DNA of 64,000 nt from Cladorhizidae sp. MBARI D1340-BT2 (taxonomy: Eukaryota > Porifera > Demospongiae > Poecilosclerida > Cladorhizidae). The stretch's first letter is position 1, and each line of letters starts with the position of its first letter. The stretch is from contig JAQNBH010000003.1 of assembly GCA_028752905.1 (NCBI GenBank), positions 4,086,204 to 4,150,203 on the forward strand. Direction: 5' to 3'. Positions 11,092-23,679 of the stretch are shown here, in pieces. The position numbers and the translations under genes are program-made. A model generated the notes under the pieces. It saw nothing but the letters and a program-made list of their open reading frames with translations, made no database searches and was not told the DNA's origin.

Positions 11092-13143
11092 CCTGTGTAG
11101 CGTTGTGTGAGGTTACACCGTAGCGTGGTAAAAACAAGTACATGTATGTATAATCTACTAAAAGTTCGAATACACCAACGCGACAAAAAGACAGCGCGGT
11201 CGATTGAGGAATGCAGTACTAGAGTTGCGTAAACCGACCGTGGATTCTTTTTTATCGATACAAAAGTAGATGAGACAAAACTGTACAAACACAACCAGTT
11301 AAAAGTCATCTACCTCCGGGGATCGAATTGGGAGGCAGCGGATCCACAGTGTGGCATTGCCCTTCCACAAGTTAATTGATAGCCTTTGGAACAGATGGCG
11401 AGTAGCTTCTGAGGGTGGAATGCCCAAACGCTGTCCTTAAGGCGTCCTACAATACCTCCCCGGCTGCATCCTCGCTCCACCCCCCCCCCCCCCCCCCCCC
11501 CTCCAGAGTCTCCACGACCATAGGAATGAAGCCGTGGTTTCCGGAGCGCGCTTGGGCGGATGTTAATTTATCAGCAAGGGCCTGCAGTTCTAGTTACAAG
11601 TAGAAGTGTAATAGACCTATCAGTGTTTACCGGTACAGTTCTAGCAGGTATGGATAATGGGACCTAGTGCGAAGAGGAAGAAGAATCCAGGTAAATAATT
11701 ACTGTATCTAATCAGCTAGGCTTTTGCTACAGATTACTAAGCTGCAATCCTGGCCATAAATGTATAGCTGTCTTCCCATGTGAACTTGATGATTTAATCT
11801 TGATATTGCTGAGCCTGTTAAGGCCAATGGTTATTTGTGATAAGTAGTAGTCAAGTTAATTTCTTGGTATTCAACTTTGGAGAGTTGCCTTGTTATGGAC
11901 AAAGACCAGGGAATAGAACTTGGTTGTGTTTTCAGCATTTAGAGTTTAACTGAGCAATTTGAAGCAGGTTGTGTTTGTCAAAGTTCTTGTGCCTAACTAA
12001 GATATCATTTCTTGCATGAGCTAGACGAAACAGAATTTATCGTATTGTAGCCATCCGTTTGTAGCCAAATGTGTCTATCACAAAATACCACATACCAATG
12101 GAGGACATTTTACTTCTGCTGTGGAAATAGACACCACAATGTGATTGGTTAATTAAGAGGGCTCATTCATACAGTCTATTAGGGTATTTTCATTGGTTGG
12201 GGGGCTTATGATGAAACTTCCCTGGGTACAAAAGTGTTGAGTTACCAGACCCAAATGAACATCTGGTGTGCAAGACCAAGATGTTTTTGGGTGGTTTCAT
12301 GGGTTGCTTTGAGCTTCATGTTTGTTTTCAGTATTGATCAATCATATCACAATTGCTTATTTATAGCAGATCAGAGAGTCGGCTTTATTGTGGCTAAATA
12401 ACCTCCGGTTGAGTGGAAGGTATTTTCTTAACTTTCCTAGTAAATAACAATACCAAAAAACAATTTTTACACTAAAATCAAAAATCATGTTTCTCTGCTA
12501 TGTGTGTGTGTATGTGGGAGGGATGGGTGTCAAGTGGTATCCTATTGCCAGTAACTTAATTATAATGAGTGGGGTGCATAGTATTGCTTTCCTCGATAAC
12601 TGATAGGGTAGATCATTGTCGGCATACATTCTGCTTTCTTGGGAGGACCTTGCCTGTTGGGCTATAAGATTACCTCCTGGGGCGGGATATTTTCAAGAGG
12701 TTAAATATTTGCAGGGAGTGACTAGAAAAGAGAATTATTTGCAGGGGGAAGTATTAGGGGGAAGTATTCGAGAATTTTGCAGCTTTATAGTGGAAGCCAC
12801 ACCCTTCTCTGCTGCTTGCCGTCCTGCCTGTTTGCAGGGTTGGATTCTAATTAAATGCCTTGGAAATCATCCGCTAATGCCGAGGAGAATGACATTTGAT
12901 CCGTAGAAACCGTGTCCTTCCAAAGAATACTATTTCTGCATATGGATGGGTTCATTTGACAAGGTCAATGGAAGGACGTTAGTAAGACTTACACACCTCA
13001 TTGTGTGGTGTCAATGAAACTCCACCCACCATTGAGTTAACTAGCACTGGCTGATGTAGATGCACACCCTTCATGAGAAAGGTGTATGATGTGTGATCAG
13101 CACTGCTGTCCCATTGATAGTACATGTATAATGTACTAGATGT
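11092..13143 (-). repeat. Inverted copy of the long non-coding part of the segment
   Basis: Reverse complement of about 52,600-54,583, and also of about 26,400-28,560 in U1. It contains no gene that I recognise. A poly-C tract near 11,478-11,502 corresponds to the poly-G tract near 54,197-54,220. The block ends near 13,143, where it abuts the start of U1. Confidence 0.8.
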
Positions 13144-13622
13144 GGCACACACACAAAAGTCATTTCAAGAAAGTGTTCGCAAGTTATTCGCGCCACGCGA
13201 GTTAAAATGGCTGCTAGCACTATAAAATTATTCTCCGTAATTCCTCCTTCGGTTTCACTTAGAAAATTTTCGTAATCACACCAAGGTGGAAAATCATCAA
13301 AGAAAATGGAAGGGTCGAAATGGAAGGGTCGAAAGTTGTCGAGTCTTGAGAAAAGGGTCGTAGGTTATCTGGGTTTTGAAACGGTGTAGGTTATCTGATG
13401 GGGATTGTGAGTTATGGCATGGCTCTTGTGTGTGTCATGCCTACCCATGGTGATTCTCACACAGACTTGATACAGAGTAGAATACTTCATGGTTTGTCAT
13501 TTGTCCCCGTTCATGTCTCATTCTTCTTAGAGCTTTCAGGTCCAATGGCTAAGTGGGAAAGATAGACATCCACAGACACAAAAAAGTAAGTGTTAAGTTA
13601 ATAAAACAAGGAGAGGTGTGGT

Positions 13623-13811
13623 ATGCATCAGGTTGATAGATGTGAGCTATGTGATGAAGGTGTTGTGGAAGATATTGTGCATTTCTTGTTGTACTGCGGA
13701 GAGTTTGCTGTTGATCGAGGAAGATTATTGAACATGGTCAAGGGCATTGAAGGGTCTGTGGAGTGCATGGTAGAATGGAGAAATAAAGACAGTGGGCGTA
13801 ATATTGGGTAG
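13623..13811 (+). pseudogene. Non-LTR retrotransposon 3' scrap, U1 copy
   Basis: Same 62-residue zinc-binding tail frame as at 5,462-5,650 in the opposite orientation, with CELC and FLLYC intact. No reverse transcriptase catalytic core is present. Confidence 0.5.
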
Positions 13812-15304
13812 ACAAGTATATATATAGCAGGGGTGAAGGAAGAGGTGTTAGGTATATAGGGTAGACAGAATTGTTAAGGGAAATGAGCTAAAGTGGTGGG
13901 AGAAGAGGAAATACTTGATGTTTGGCACCTAGTGTTATTTTATATCTTGGGCACCTCCTCCCATCCCAATCACAAAAACTCGCTTTTTCACAACTTTTCT
14001 TCAGTCGATTTTGTCATTTATTGTTTGTATATAATTATGTACTTAATGACGGCCCATCTCAAGGCTAAACAGAACAATTATGCCAATCTGGAGAATTCTT
14101 CCATTTAGTCTCACTACAGTTAGTTTCAACTCGGTATGTTTTGGATTCTTTCCTTTCTCATGAATATGACTGAATTGCCGAGGCTGGAAAACTAGAGAAT
14201 TTCTTTTTGCTCCTTTAACATAATCTTAAGGGGGGACTATGCGTCAAAACCACATAATAGTTGTACCTATTTCTAATTGTCATAACTTTTTTTCTCTTTC
14301 GTCTACACAAGTATTTATCATACCAAAGTCTTTATTATTCTGTGTTTGTTTTTATAAAGTGTTAATACCTCTATATACATAATTTTCTCAGAAGATACCT
14401 GCAGAAACATCGAGGTGACTCCAAGATATTTGTGGCAGACCTAGCTGCCTAACGATTTGAAGTCATTTACTCATAATTGGTGTGTGGCTTGCTAAGGAGT
14501 GTCTCAGTGATATCCATGGAGCAAAGTTACCATGTGTTGTCATGTTGATTAGTTACACACTTACAGAGTCTGAAAAACAGATAAAAACTAGAGGGCACCT
14601 CTTCTAACCACCATCTCTTGGCAATCCTTGCAGTAAACAAAAATCTGATTCATGGTTATCACAGCGTACTAAAAGAGCTCTAAAATGACATACATAGCCA
14701 AAAAAATGAGCAAACGGTTTTAAAGTTATTCTCGCAACAAGAAATATTTCCATTAATTGTGGGAATAAGCATTCCAAGTTTGGAAAACGAAATGTTTGAG
14801 TTAGCACTGAAATAACTTGACAAAATATGTTCTTTTACAAGTTTTAGCAATTCCTTGATCTGTTTTTTTTTACTTCCGTGACTCTTGGGTTTTTCTGTGC
14901 CTATATCTACATGTAAGAAAGAAAAATATGATGAAAATTGTTAAGGAATTTGTCTTTACAGCTGAATGTTTGTGCATGTCAAAGAAATGTATGATGAAGT
15001 AGATCCACCATAACTTTGAAAGAAGCATCCTATGTCTCTAAAACTTTGGAAATAGCAAGTAGATAGATGCAACAACAGTTTGAACTGATTTCATGTGTAG
15101 TCGCCAGGGGTGTGTGTGGGGGGAGGGGGGGGGAACGTACGTCAGCACCACCAAAGTATTATAAATCGCCATAACTTTTGTTGTATATGCAGGTCATTTT
15201 ATTCCCTATTTCCTTATGCTTTGTTCCTAATGATATGTTGAATGTCTCTGCAGACATATTTTCTGGGAAGATACATCAAGATCCCTAAATAAGTTGGCCT
15301 AATG

Positions 15305-17071
15305 CAGAGTTGCCAACCGTCCCGGAATGGCCGGGACAGTCCCGGAATTTTGAGCCTTGTCCCGGTGATGTCCTTGTCCCGGAAATGTCCCGGAATTTAC
15401 AGCTACGCACACCTTGCGCTTCCCCTCGCTTAGATGGCCACTGCAGTCTCAAGCTTGTTTAGTTTAGTCCTTTAACACTCGTAAAGCAGACACTTTTTAG
15501 CAGTCAGATAAACAATTACGGCTCCAGCGGGTGTGCGTAACAACCTTTGACCTTGTTTCGATTGGAGGTGCGGCACTCACGTGAGCACGTTAGCAATCTC
15601 AGTGTATATAGCAAAGAAGCAGAGGAGAGAATGCCATTTTGACAATAAATGGATCAAAGAATTTCAGGGGATAGGGATAGGCAACAATTTCAAAGTATAA
15701 ATAAAAATATATAATGAAATTGATTGACAAAGTAAGTAAGCATGGAATACAGCAAATACAGGGTAAATAATAAAATCATGGGTATAGTGTGCTGCTTGTG
15801 TTCAATGCAATAGTAATGTCAGTAGTCTTGCCTTCATTTCAGGTCACTTGTATGCCCGATGTACTCTGTGTGCAATCGACTTTGGTGTTACCCATGGTGG
15901 CCGTAATGATGTCACATCTCACCTCAAGAGCAAGAAACATAAGGACATGTCAAAGGCTGTGCTAACAACTATTCCAATCACCTCTCTCTTCCAACATCAG
16001 AGAAGTGATCAAGTAATCGAAGCAGAGGTCAGGTGGGCTACATTTGTTGCTAAGCACAACATATCCTTTCTGTCTAGTGACCATGCCACCAAGCTTTTCA
16101 GCAAGATGTTACCAGACTCTGAAATTCCAATGAAATTATCCTGTTCCCACACCAAAACCACCGCCATAGTGAAGAAAGCTCTTGCTCCTTACTTCACACA
16201 GAGAGTTATGGAGTCAATGTCAAGTGGTTCATTCTCTTTGATGATTGATGAATCCCATGGCAAGAGGCTTAAGTCTTGCATAATTCTTTTGAGGCTTCTT
16301 GATCCACAGGTAGGTGAAGTACGGACGAGATTCTTGGATATGCCTGTTGTGAACATTGATATAGCTACCGACTTGTTTCAAGCCTTGAAGGAGTCACTGA
16401 CTAAGAATGGGCTCAGCTTTGACAATGCAGTGTCTTTCATGTCTGATACCACCAAAGTTATGAAAGGAGTGAGGTCAGGTGTGCAGAAGTTGATTAAGGA
16501 TGAGATCCCAACTTTGTATGATGTTGGTTGCATCTGCCATTTGGCTGATTTAACAGTCAAAGCTGGTTTGAAAGTACTCCCAGTGAACATTGACCAGCTC
16601 TTCATCGACATATTCTACTACTTCCATAGCAGCAAGAGAGCAGCAATTTGTCATCCTATGGTGTTCACTTTTCACCACTGAGCCAGGGGTGATTTTGAAG
16701 CATTGCCCCACACGATGGCTCAGCTTGCTGAAGTGTGTGAATCTTTACCTCAGGCAGTATGATGGTTTGAAGTCATTCTTCTTGTCTAGTGAGGAAGCTG
16801 AAACAGCTAAGGTCTGTAGCATTCTTTCAAGGCTTGAGAATCCTCTGACGAAACCTCTGTTGTTCTTTTATCTTGCCCTCAATGGATCAATTCAACCGCC
16901 TCTTCCAGAAATCTACAGAGAATACTACACAGCTGTATGATGAGATGAACCAGTTAGTTAGGTCGCGTATATATAAAATTAATGGCGTGGTCAAGGGAGG
17001 CGTGGTCGAAAATTTGCGCCGTATATAAAATTAATGTCCCGGAATTAACTTATGGAAAGTTGGCAAGTATG
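15305..17071 (+). mobile_element. hAT element, deletion derivative with the 5' half of the transposase
   Basis: The left end CAGAGTTGCCAACCGTC and the right end, reading inward CATACTTGCCAACTTTCC, form imperfect short inverted repeats. The flanks share CTAATG. The element contains the BED-type finger and part of the catalytic region of its transposase but lacks the C-terminal dimerisation domain. Termini and subterminal sequence match those at 23,680-25,110 and 49,784-51,233. Confidence 0.7.
15848..16940 (+). pseudogene. hAT transposase fragment (BED/C2H2 finger plus catalytic part)
   Basis: A 277-codon frame starts with a finger of pattern CTLC ... HLKSKKH and continues with a hAT-like region including LMIDESHGKRLKSC, FMSDTTKVM and CICHLADL. 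A frameshift near 16,620 moves the reading to another frame, which contains the family's CPTRWLSLLK segment and ends at 16,940. The rest of the enzyme, including the dimerisation domain, is deleted, so this copy is not autonomous. Confidence 0.7.
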
Positions 17072-18411
17072 CTAATGATATGTTGAATGTCTCTGCAGAC
17101 ATATTTTCTCGGAAGATACATCAGGATCCCTAAATAAGTTGATCTATCTTGCAGTACAATTCATAACTGTACTAATTAACAAGACCAAAGTCCCAGATTT
17201 TGTCAACTGATAGAGAAGGCCCGTATCTGCAACATGTGAACCGATTATCAATAAATGTAGTGGTTTTTCACTGGCAGGCCACCGCTTTGGCAACTGGAAA
17301 ACACCAGAAAAAATCCCAAACCTCACCACTTCATATCACCATAACTTGCTAATACTTAGAGTACTCAAAATTTTGGCACATACAAAAGACAGATAATTAG
17401 AAGGGCTATATATCCGGTGATATAAAAATTATCTATTTTGGGTAAAGTGTAGAAAAGTTATGAGCCAAAAAAACGAGATTTTTGGGGAAAAATTAGAAAC
17501 ATATAGACCAAATTAGGGCAAATATCATGCAAGATGTGTCCTCTTTGTAGTTTCTTGATCTGTTACATGGAGAGAAAAAATTGTTAAGGGGGAAAAAATA
17601 AATCTCGAATTTTGGAGGCATAGCCCCCCTTAAAGTGTTTCCTTTCATTTTCCATCATTTTCCATCAACCACAATTGCTCTCTAGTTTCATTCTGCAATT
17701 ATGCATGGAGTCACCAGTGCCTAACACGAGGTTGACTTGCAAAACAAAAATTACCAACAGACAGTGGCTCTTAAGGCCATGGGCAAGAACGGACACCTTC
17801 TGCAATGAGTTCCATAAACTAATGGCATCAAGTATGCTCTGCAAGTACTTCAATGTATTTTTTAAAGTACCCTAGCTATCATGAAATACTCATCAGCACT
17901 GGTTGTGTAGCTAGAGATAACCATACCCCAAGTATCATGGAGCAGACTACAATAGATGTGTATGTGTGTGGACGCATATATGGGTAGGCAAGTGCTTCAT
18001 CAAACACAGGAGACCCTAAAACAATTTCGCTTCTACACCAGTCAATAACATACATGCATGCACGCCACAGCAAGACTATCTGCTCACAGCATTGCTATAT
18101 ATATACTCCATACTGTTGTAGTACACGATTGAACAAAACTATTCTTCACTCACACAATTCTATATAGTTCTAGTCTATATATTTCATCACACTTGAGCAG
18201 TACTTGAATGCATTTCATGATTTAAAAAAATATAGGGCGAGGAGGTTTGACATGTTTAGGTGTAAAGGTTCAGCAACTAGCAGAAGAGTAGGCTAATCTA
18301 CACCCCCAGCATGTGCAGAATATTCATTCATAATTATGATAAGGTCATAGTAAGTTAAAGAATTGACATAAATATGGTAAAAACATTGACACGACCTACA
18401 ATTTAAAAATG

Positions 18412-20100
18412 CTACAATCTCCCACACTGCTGTATGTATTCCAATTTGTTTCTCCTGACGAGCTCCTGCTCCATACAATCCATTACTACTGTGTCATGAT
18501 CCATGATGTACTTGTTGTGGAAGATAGGTCCTCTGTCGGGGCCATCGGAATTTCCTTCAAGACCATCGAAGCCGCCTGTGCTAATATTACCACTCACACC
18601 AGGCTTGTAGGAAAGCTTGGCTAGATATTGTGCAGTAACAATGCATATGCCGTGGATTATCTGCCCGAAGCAGTATTGCGATGTTTTTGGTTGTCTTGTC
18701 GTTTGTTTGTAGATATTTTGAGTGTATTCCTGCCAGCTGGCTATGGGAATCCATATACAGGAGATTGTGAAAAAGATCTTGTTTTTGTATTCTGGTCTGT
18801 ATAACCTCCAGGGACACCAGGTTTCATGAACACCACAGCGTAGATCATCTCCTCAGGGATGCAGGCATCTTTAAAGTAGTTCCTTATTGTAATGCCTTCT
18901 TTGCTGCAGAGGTAATACTCAACATAAGTATGATAAGAGCAACGTAGGCCCAGCTCTTGTATATCTTCATGTTGTATGGTATGGCGGACGTATTCATCCC
19001 GCATCATTATCCAGCCAGTCACCGTGCTCAAGGACCACTTGAAGTAATATCTACGTTTGAATGCTTTGGTATGTTCTTCTATCTTGACAGATGACATTTT
19101 ATTGAGAGGTTCTAGAAGAGACACTACCTCAGCGTTTGTACGCAAAGGTAGTTCTTTGCCACAGAGAGTGATGACATACTTCCAGGGGTATTTGTCTCGA
19201 GCTAACAGCAGGTCGGAGAAGCAGCTCGCGTGAGCTTCTAGTAATGTATACCAACCCCTATAGACATCTTCGATTTTGCGAGGAACAATGACGTTGTCGA
19301 GACACGAAGCAAGGTTGAAGATGATGTGTTTGAAGGTGTGACTCGACTTCAGGTCAAAATGGAGACAGTATAGATTGTGGGGACGATATATAACTTTTAA
19401 GAATCGCAATATCTGATATGGGTGCTTGTCAATATTGATGGCATATGCTATGGGAAATTTTTTCTCTCTCTTCGACAAAAAAAAAATTGTCCTTGAAAAT
19501 GCTTTTAACCCAATCACAATTCGACGTCTTTGAAACCAAACCAGAAACGCTTTTACCAGTCTTCCACAAATGATTAGATTCATCTATCCATTTTGTTTCT
19601 TTAGTGTTTAAAGCTTTCCCTGTGAACACCTTGTCACACATTTTGGGTATCCTTCCTGGCACAAGCTCTGTTACTAGACCGCTCTTCCAGGAAGTAAACC
19701 CACCCTTTGGTAGGTAACATTGGTTCCGCTTTCTCAGTTCTTCAGGAATAGGGCGCATTAGATGAGAAGGAGGCAGCTTTCCTTTACTCAATTCCAATTC
19801 AGAGATGAAATGTCGGCGTCTTTCCTCGGCCAACGACACAGTGCAAATGTTGTAGCTAAACTTGTTGTTGGATTGTTGAAACCATGGATTAGTCTCGACC
19901 TTGCCCAATAGCTCATCTTGGCAAGTGTATAACAGCAGGCAGATGATGACTCCTATACATCACTTGGCAATGACTTCATTGTTCCACCTTCTTCTTAGAC
20001 GGATTTTTACCACCAGGGCCAAATCGATACCATAATCCAAGAAACGCAGAAACCTTGCCCTGGCTGGATTATGGCCATATCCGAACTTACCTTTCCCCAT
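18412..20100 (-). pseudogene. GT14 glycosyltransferase pseudogene (copy 2, U1)
   Basis: Homologous throughout to the intact copies at 2,584-4,275 and 42,671-44,365. Lesions visible by comparison are a C-to-A type change giving an in-frame TGA just before the membrane segment (about 19,960), a 2-base deletion after the poly-A run near 19,470 (where the others read V-S-D-R-E), and a 2-base insertion near 18,806 before the final 130 residues. All catalytic-domain signatures are still legible in pieces, so inactivation looks recent. Confidence 0.85.
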
Positions 20101-20929
20101 TGTCATACAAGAAAAGAGGGGAGGGGGGAGAATATACATATATATCATGTTGTAATAGACATTCTTTCTTTATATAGTTTTTAAAAATCTACAACAAAAG
20201 TAGCAACAAGAAAAATATGTACAGAGAAAAGGACGTGACATCAGCAGTCATGAAATTTAGTTAGTAGAACTAAAGTGAACCTTTCAAGACTTAGGTGAAA
20301 AAGGGGAGGGGGGGTAAATTAAGTTGAGGGAGAGACCCAACAACTTCAACTAGGTTTTCTAAACATCCAGCAACCCAAGTTACAGTATATCATCCCAGTG
20401 ATGTTAATTTATTATTTCGGATCAACTCATAATGGTATTTTTCAAGGCTGACCAACGAGACCAGCACATCAACATCGAACCTGGCGAAAGTGATCCGGGT
20501 TTTATCGCTATGGAAAATGCATAGTTTTAACTTCCCCCCTTCTCAAATATTCATTTGACTGCTGTGTCAGGAAGAGGCATTTCAAGGTCTTATCACATAC
20601 ATAGGTATCTAGTACAGTAATGATATTCACAGGTAATAATTACATAAACTCTAACTCCTAGATTTTAAGAAGACCATCATACTGGTGAGAGTGGAGTATA
20701 TATTTCTGTTGGTACAGAAATGGAAGCCATGGTGATGAAGAAGTATGTAGTATGTATATAGCTGCAAGTGACCAATTTTGCTACAAGTCTAAGGAGAAGC
20801 CAATGGAGCCAACCAAGAATCACAGAGAGCACATTCACTGCTGAACTGTAACAATGACCAGATCAGAAAGAGGTCATTTGATTTAGTTTTCATGATAAGG
20901 CTTAGTGCATGATACAATAGCTTCTTTAA

Positions 20930-21553
20930 AGTCAGGGGGACCGTAACCATTTTTGTAGTAAAGTGGGGAAAAACGTGTGGTTACCACCATAGATTCTGCA
21001 AACTTCATGGTATGGACTTGATATATAGCTTAAAAGATAGGTCTCTCTGTGTGCTCTCTTTTGATAATATAATATTTTTCATAGCTACAACTATAGGAGC
21101 TAAAGTGGGGGGTACCACAAAACCTGATTGCATGATTTTTCCACATAAATATCTCCAGATTGCTAAGTGCTAGAGAGTTGGAAATTCATTTTCCAACCGG
21201 GTGCCTGACCACATACTTACGTTTTAGCGCCTAATGAGAAAGATCATTGTATAAAGTAGGGCTTCCTCTAGCCACTGGTGCTAATTTCAACTCTCTATAT
21301 AGCTCTGGAGATTTTTATGTGGCAAAATCAGGCAATCAGGTTTTGAGGTACCCCCACTTTAGCTCCTATAACTTGGGTATAGTTGTAGCTATGAAATATG
21401 TTTTATTATCAAAAGAGAGCACACAGAGAGACCTATCTTTTGGGCTATAGCTATATCAAGTCCATACCATGACGTTTGCAGAATCTATGGACCTATAAAG
21501 TGGTAACCACAAGTTTTTAAACACTTTAGTACAAAAATGGTTACGGTCCCCCC
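20930..21553. mobile_element. TTAA foldback MITE, U1 copy
   Basis: A 624-bp element made largely of two inverted arms. TTAA at 20926-20929 and 21554-21557 is the duplicated target. Ends read AGTCAGGGGGACCGTAACC and, reversed, GGGGGGACCGTAACC. The uninterrupted site is present once near 1,988, in the inverted copy. No protein is encoded. Related sequences occur at 45,182-45,831, and more distantly inside 45,836-47,461. Confidence 0.8.
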
Positions 21554-22509
21554 TTAAGTCCACACACAAGTCATACAGAAAATATGCGGTATCAATTGGT
21601 ATTTCTCCCCCAATTTCAGAAGGAATTGGGGGGTGGGGGGGGGGGCTTTCCTAAAATCTTTATTTTTTTAAATTATTTAGTGATCCAAACCAACCCTTGA
21701 TTGGGTTACCAGTCGTTGGCTGCTACTACATGTGCATCCATCTACAGCACATGTCCATAAGAAGTAGGCCACGCACAAACATTAGTCTTCTTTTCATTGT
21801 TATATTAAAGAATACACCTTAGAAAAGGTTTTATTAAAAAAAAAATAATAATAAAATTAATAATAAAATAAAAAATAATAAATAAATAAATAATTAAGTG
21901 TGGACTCTGATATTGCCTGTGTATTTATTATTGTTTTATAACAAATAAGCTAATTTTAAATTTTTTTAAAAAACACAGGAATTAAACGACACAAAAGGGA
22001 ATCGAGTTTGAGTTATCTTTACCCTTGTGTAAAGTCATGACAACCAATACCAACTAAGCTCAAACATCAGCTGTACAAACCTACATGCTGAGAGAAGTTT
22101 CCTCCATTAGGGCCTATTGTCACTGAGCTGCCATGGCTTCATGGAATTTAGCGGTCGTCACAATAACTGAAGTCATTAAGCTTCTCAAGCTACCAGGCAA
22201 GATCTGTAAAGCTAGTTCACTCTAATTATAGGTCATAGCTTCATTTACTTCTGTGGTTCATGATCGTCAAGCTTCCTTCCAGATTCTCCCCAAGCTGTCG
22301 CTGTCAGAGCTTCCCACAGCCCATCGGAAGTATTATCAACTTTGACAAACACCATAAAACAGGAGTGCTCTCACCATCATTGCTTCTCTCACAGGCTGTT
22401 GCAGTAGCTTGTTGTGAGAAGCACCGAAAGAAAAGATCAACCATGCAGCATCTTCCTCTCCGCAGCTTGATTATGTTGAAGCCTACTGTAAGCTTACCAC
22501 GAGCACAAC

Positions 22510-22875
22510 AGCTCCATTCAAACCTCTCCACCATTCATGAGGAAGTCTACTTTAGCTGACCACAAGCACAACAGCTCCATTCAAACCTCTCCAGTCTTCA
22601 TGAGGAAGCCTACTGGTGCTGGCCACGAGCACAACAGCTCCATTCAAACCTCTCCATACTTCATGAGGAAGTCTACTGTAGCTGACCACAAGCATAAAAG
22701 CTCCATTCAAACCTCTCCACCCTTCATGAGGAAGTCTACTGCAAGCACAACAGCTCCATTCAAACTTCTCCAGTCTTCATGAGGAAGCCTACTGTAGCTG
22801 GCTACGAGCACAACAGCTCCATTTAAACCTCTCCACCCTTCATGAGGATGCCTACTCTAGCTGGCCACGAGCACA
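22510..22875. repeat. 63-bp minisatellite, U1 copy, about six units
   Basis: Same repeat as at 967-1345, inverted. At least one unit is partly deleted near 22,740, which breaks the long open frame. Confidence 0.85.
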
Positions 22876-23671
22876 ACAGGCAACTCAGCTATTGTGAATA
22901 GCTAGAAGTGATCCCATGCAATGCGAAGGCTAGCACCATATTGTGAACCAACCTAACAGGAGTAGCAGCATCTGGGGATGTGTGTGTTGCACTGCTCAAG
23001 CTGAATGATAGAGGGGTTGGAAAGGAACTGCTGGATTGATGGCTAGTATGTCGACCGTCCCCTGGCACTAACCTGTTACGTGGCAAACACTTCTTGGCCT
23101 TTTATTTAAGTTATTCTTCAACCTCACTGACAATGAGCTCGGCTGGAGCTACGAGGGAAATGATGATGACAGCGTCTCCGGGAGCAGACAGTCCCATTTT
23201 ATTATTTTCTTGAAGTGTAGTTCCAAGGCAAACTCAAGCTGCTCTGACAGTGATAGCTCGGGGAGTATCCCGGAAGACGTACCTCCATGCATACACACAG
23301 CGAGACGTACCTCCACACACACACACAGGTGCACATTATCATACCACTTTCTTGTTTAGATTTTCACTTTAGAAATACATGTACACATTCTATTTAATGA
23401 CTCACTTCAATATTTCACCTCCACGTCTAACTCCACCCACAAGGATTAGTAATAATCAGAATCGGAGCTGATTGTGAAAGATAAAGAGCTATTTCAATGA
23501 AGTCCGTTGAAAACCACCATACAACTATAACCTAAAACGATGTAGTGATGGACCTCATAGAAACTTGGCACACTTCGACAGCCTCATGGTGATGAGTGAG
23601 AACTAAGAAGGAACTGGACATCTGTTGCTCTCTCGTCTGATCTAGAGGGTTCTTCCTGAATCTTGACCAAA
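22876..23671. other. Shared non-coding stretch between minisatellite and hAT derivative
   Basis: No gene recognised. Matches 48,986-49,775 in U2 closely. It includes a short CA-rich run near 23,287-23,332. Confidence 0.6.
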
Positions 23672-23679
23672 TGTGTACT

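Larger units (their letters stand above)
15227..17143 (+). repeat. 72-bp direct repeats on both sides of the nested hAT
   Basis: The stretch beginning ctaatgatatgttgaatgtc and ending taaataagttg is present at 15227-15298 and again at 17072-17143 with a few differences. It is far too long to be a hAT target-site duplication. The host element may already have carried a tandem repeat here. Confidence 0.75.
14230..17629. mobile_element. TTAA-flanked element with terminal GGGGGG(A)CTATGC, carrying a nested hAT
   Basis: TTAA at 14226-14229 and at 17630-17633 bounds the insertion. The termini are inverted repeats: GGGGGGACTATGCG on the left, and the reverse of GGCATAGCCCCCC on the right. The empty site is seen at about 38,418-38,430 and, inverted, near 5,050. 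A TTAA duplication is known for piggyBac and Kolobok-type transposons. No transposase of its own remains, so superfamily is uncertain. Outside the nested hAT (15,305-17,071) I see no gene. Confidence 0.75.
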
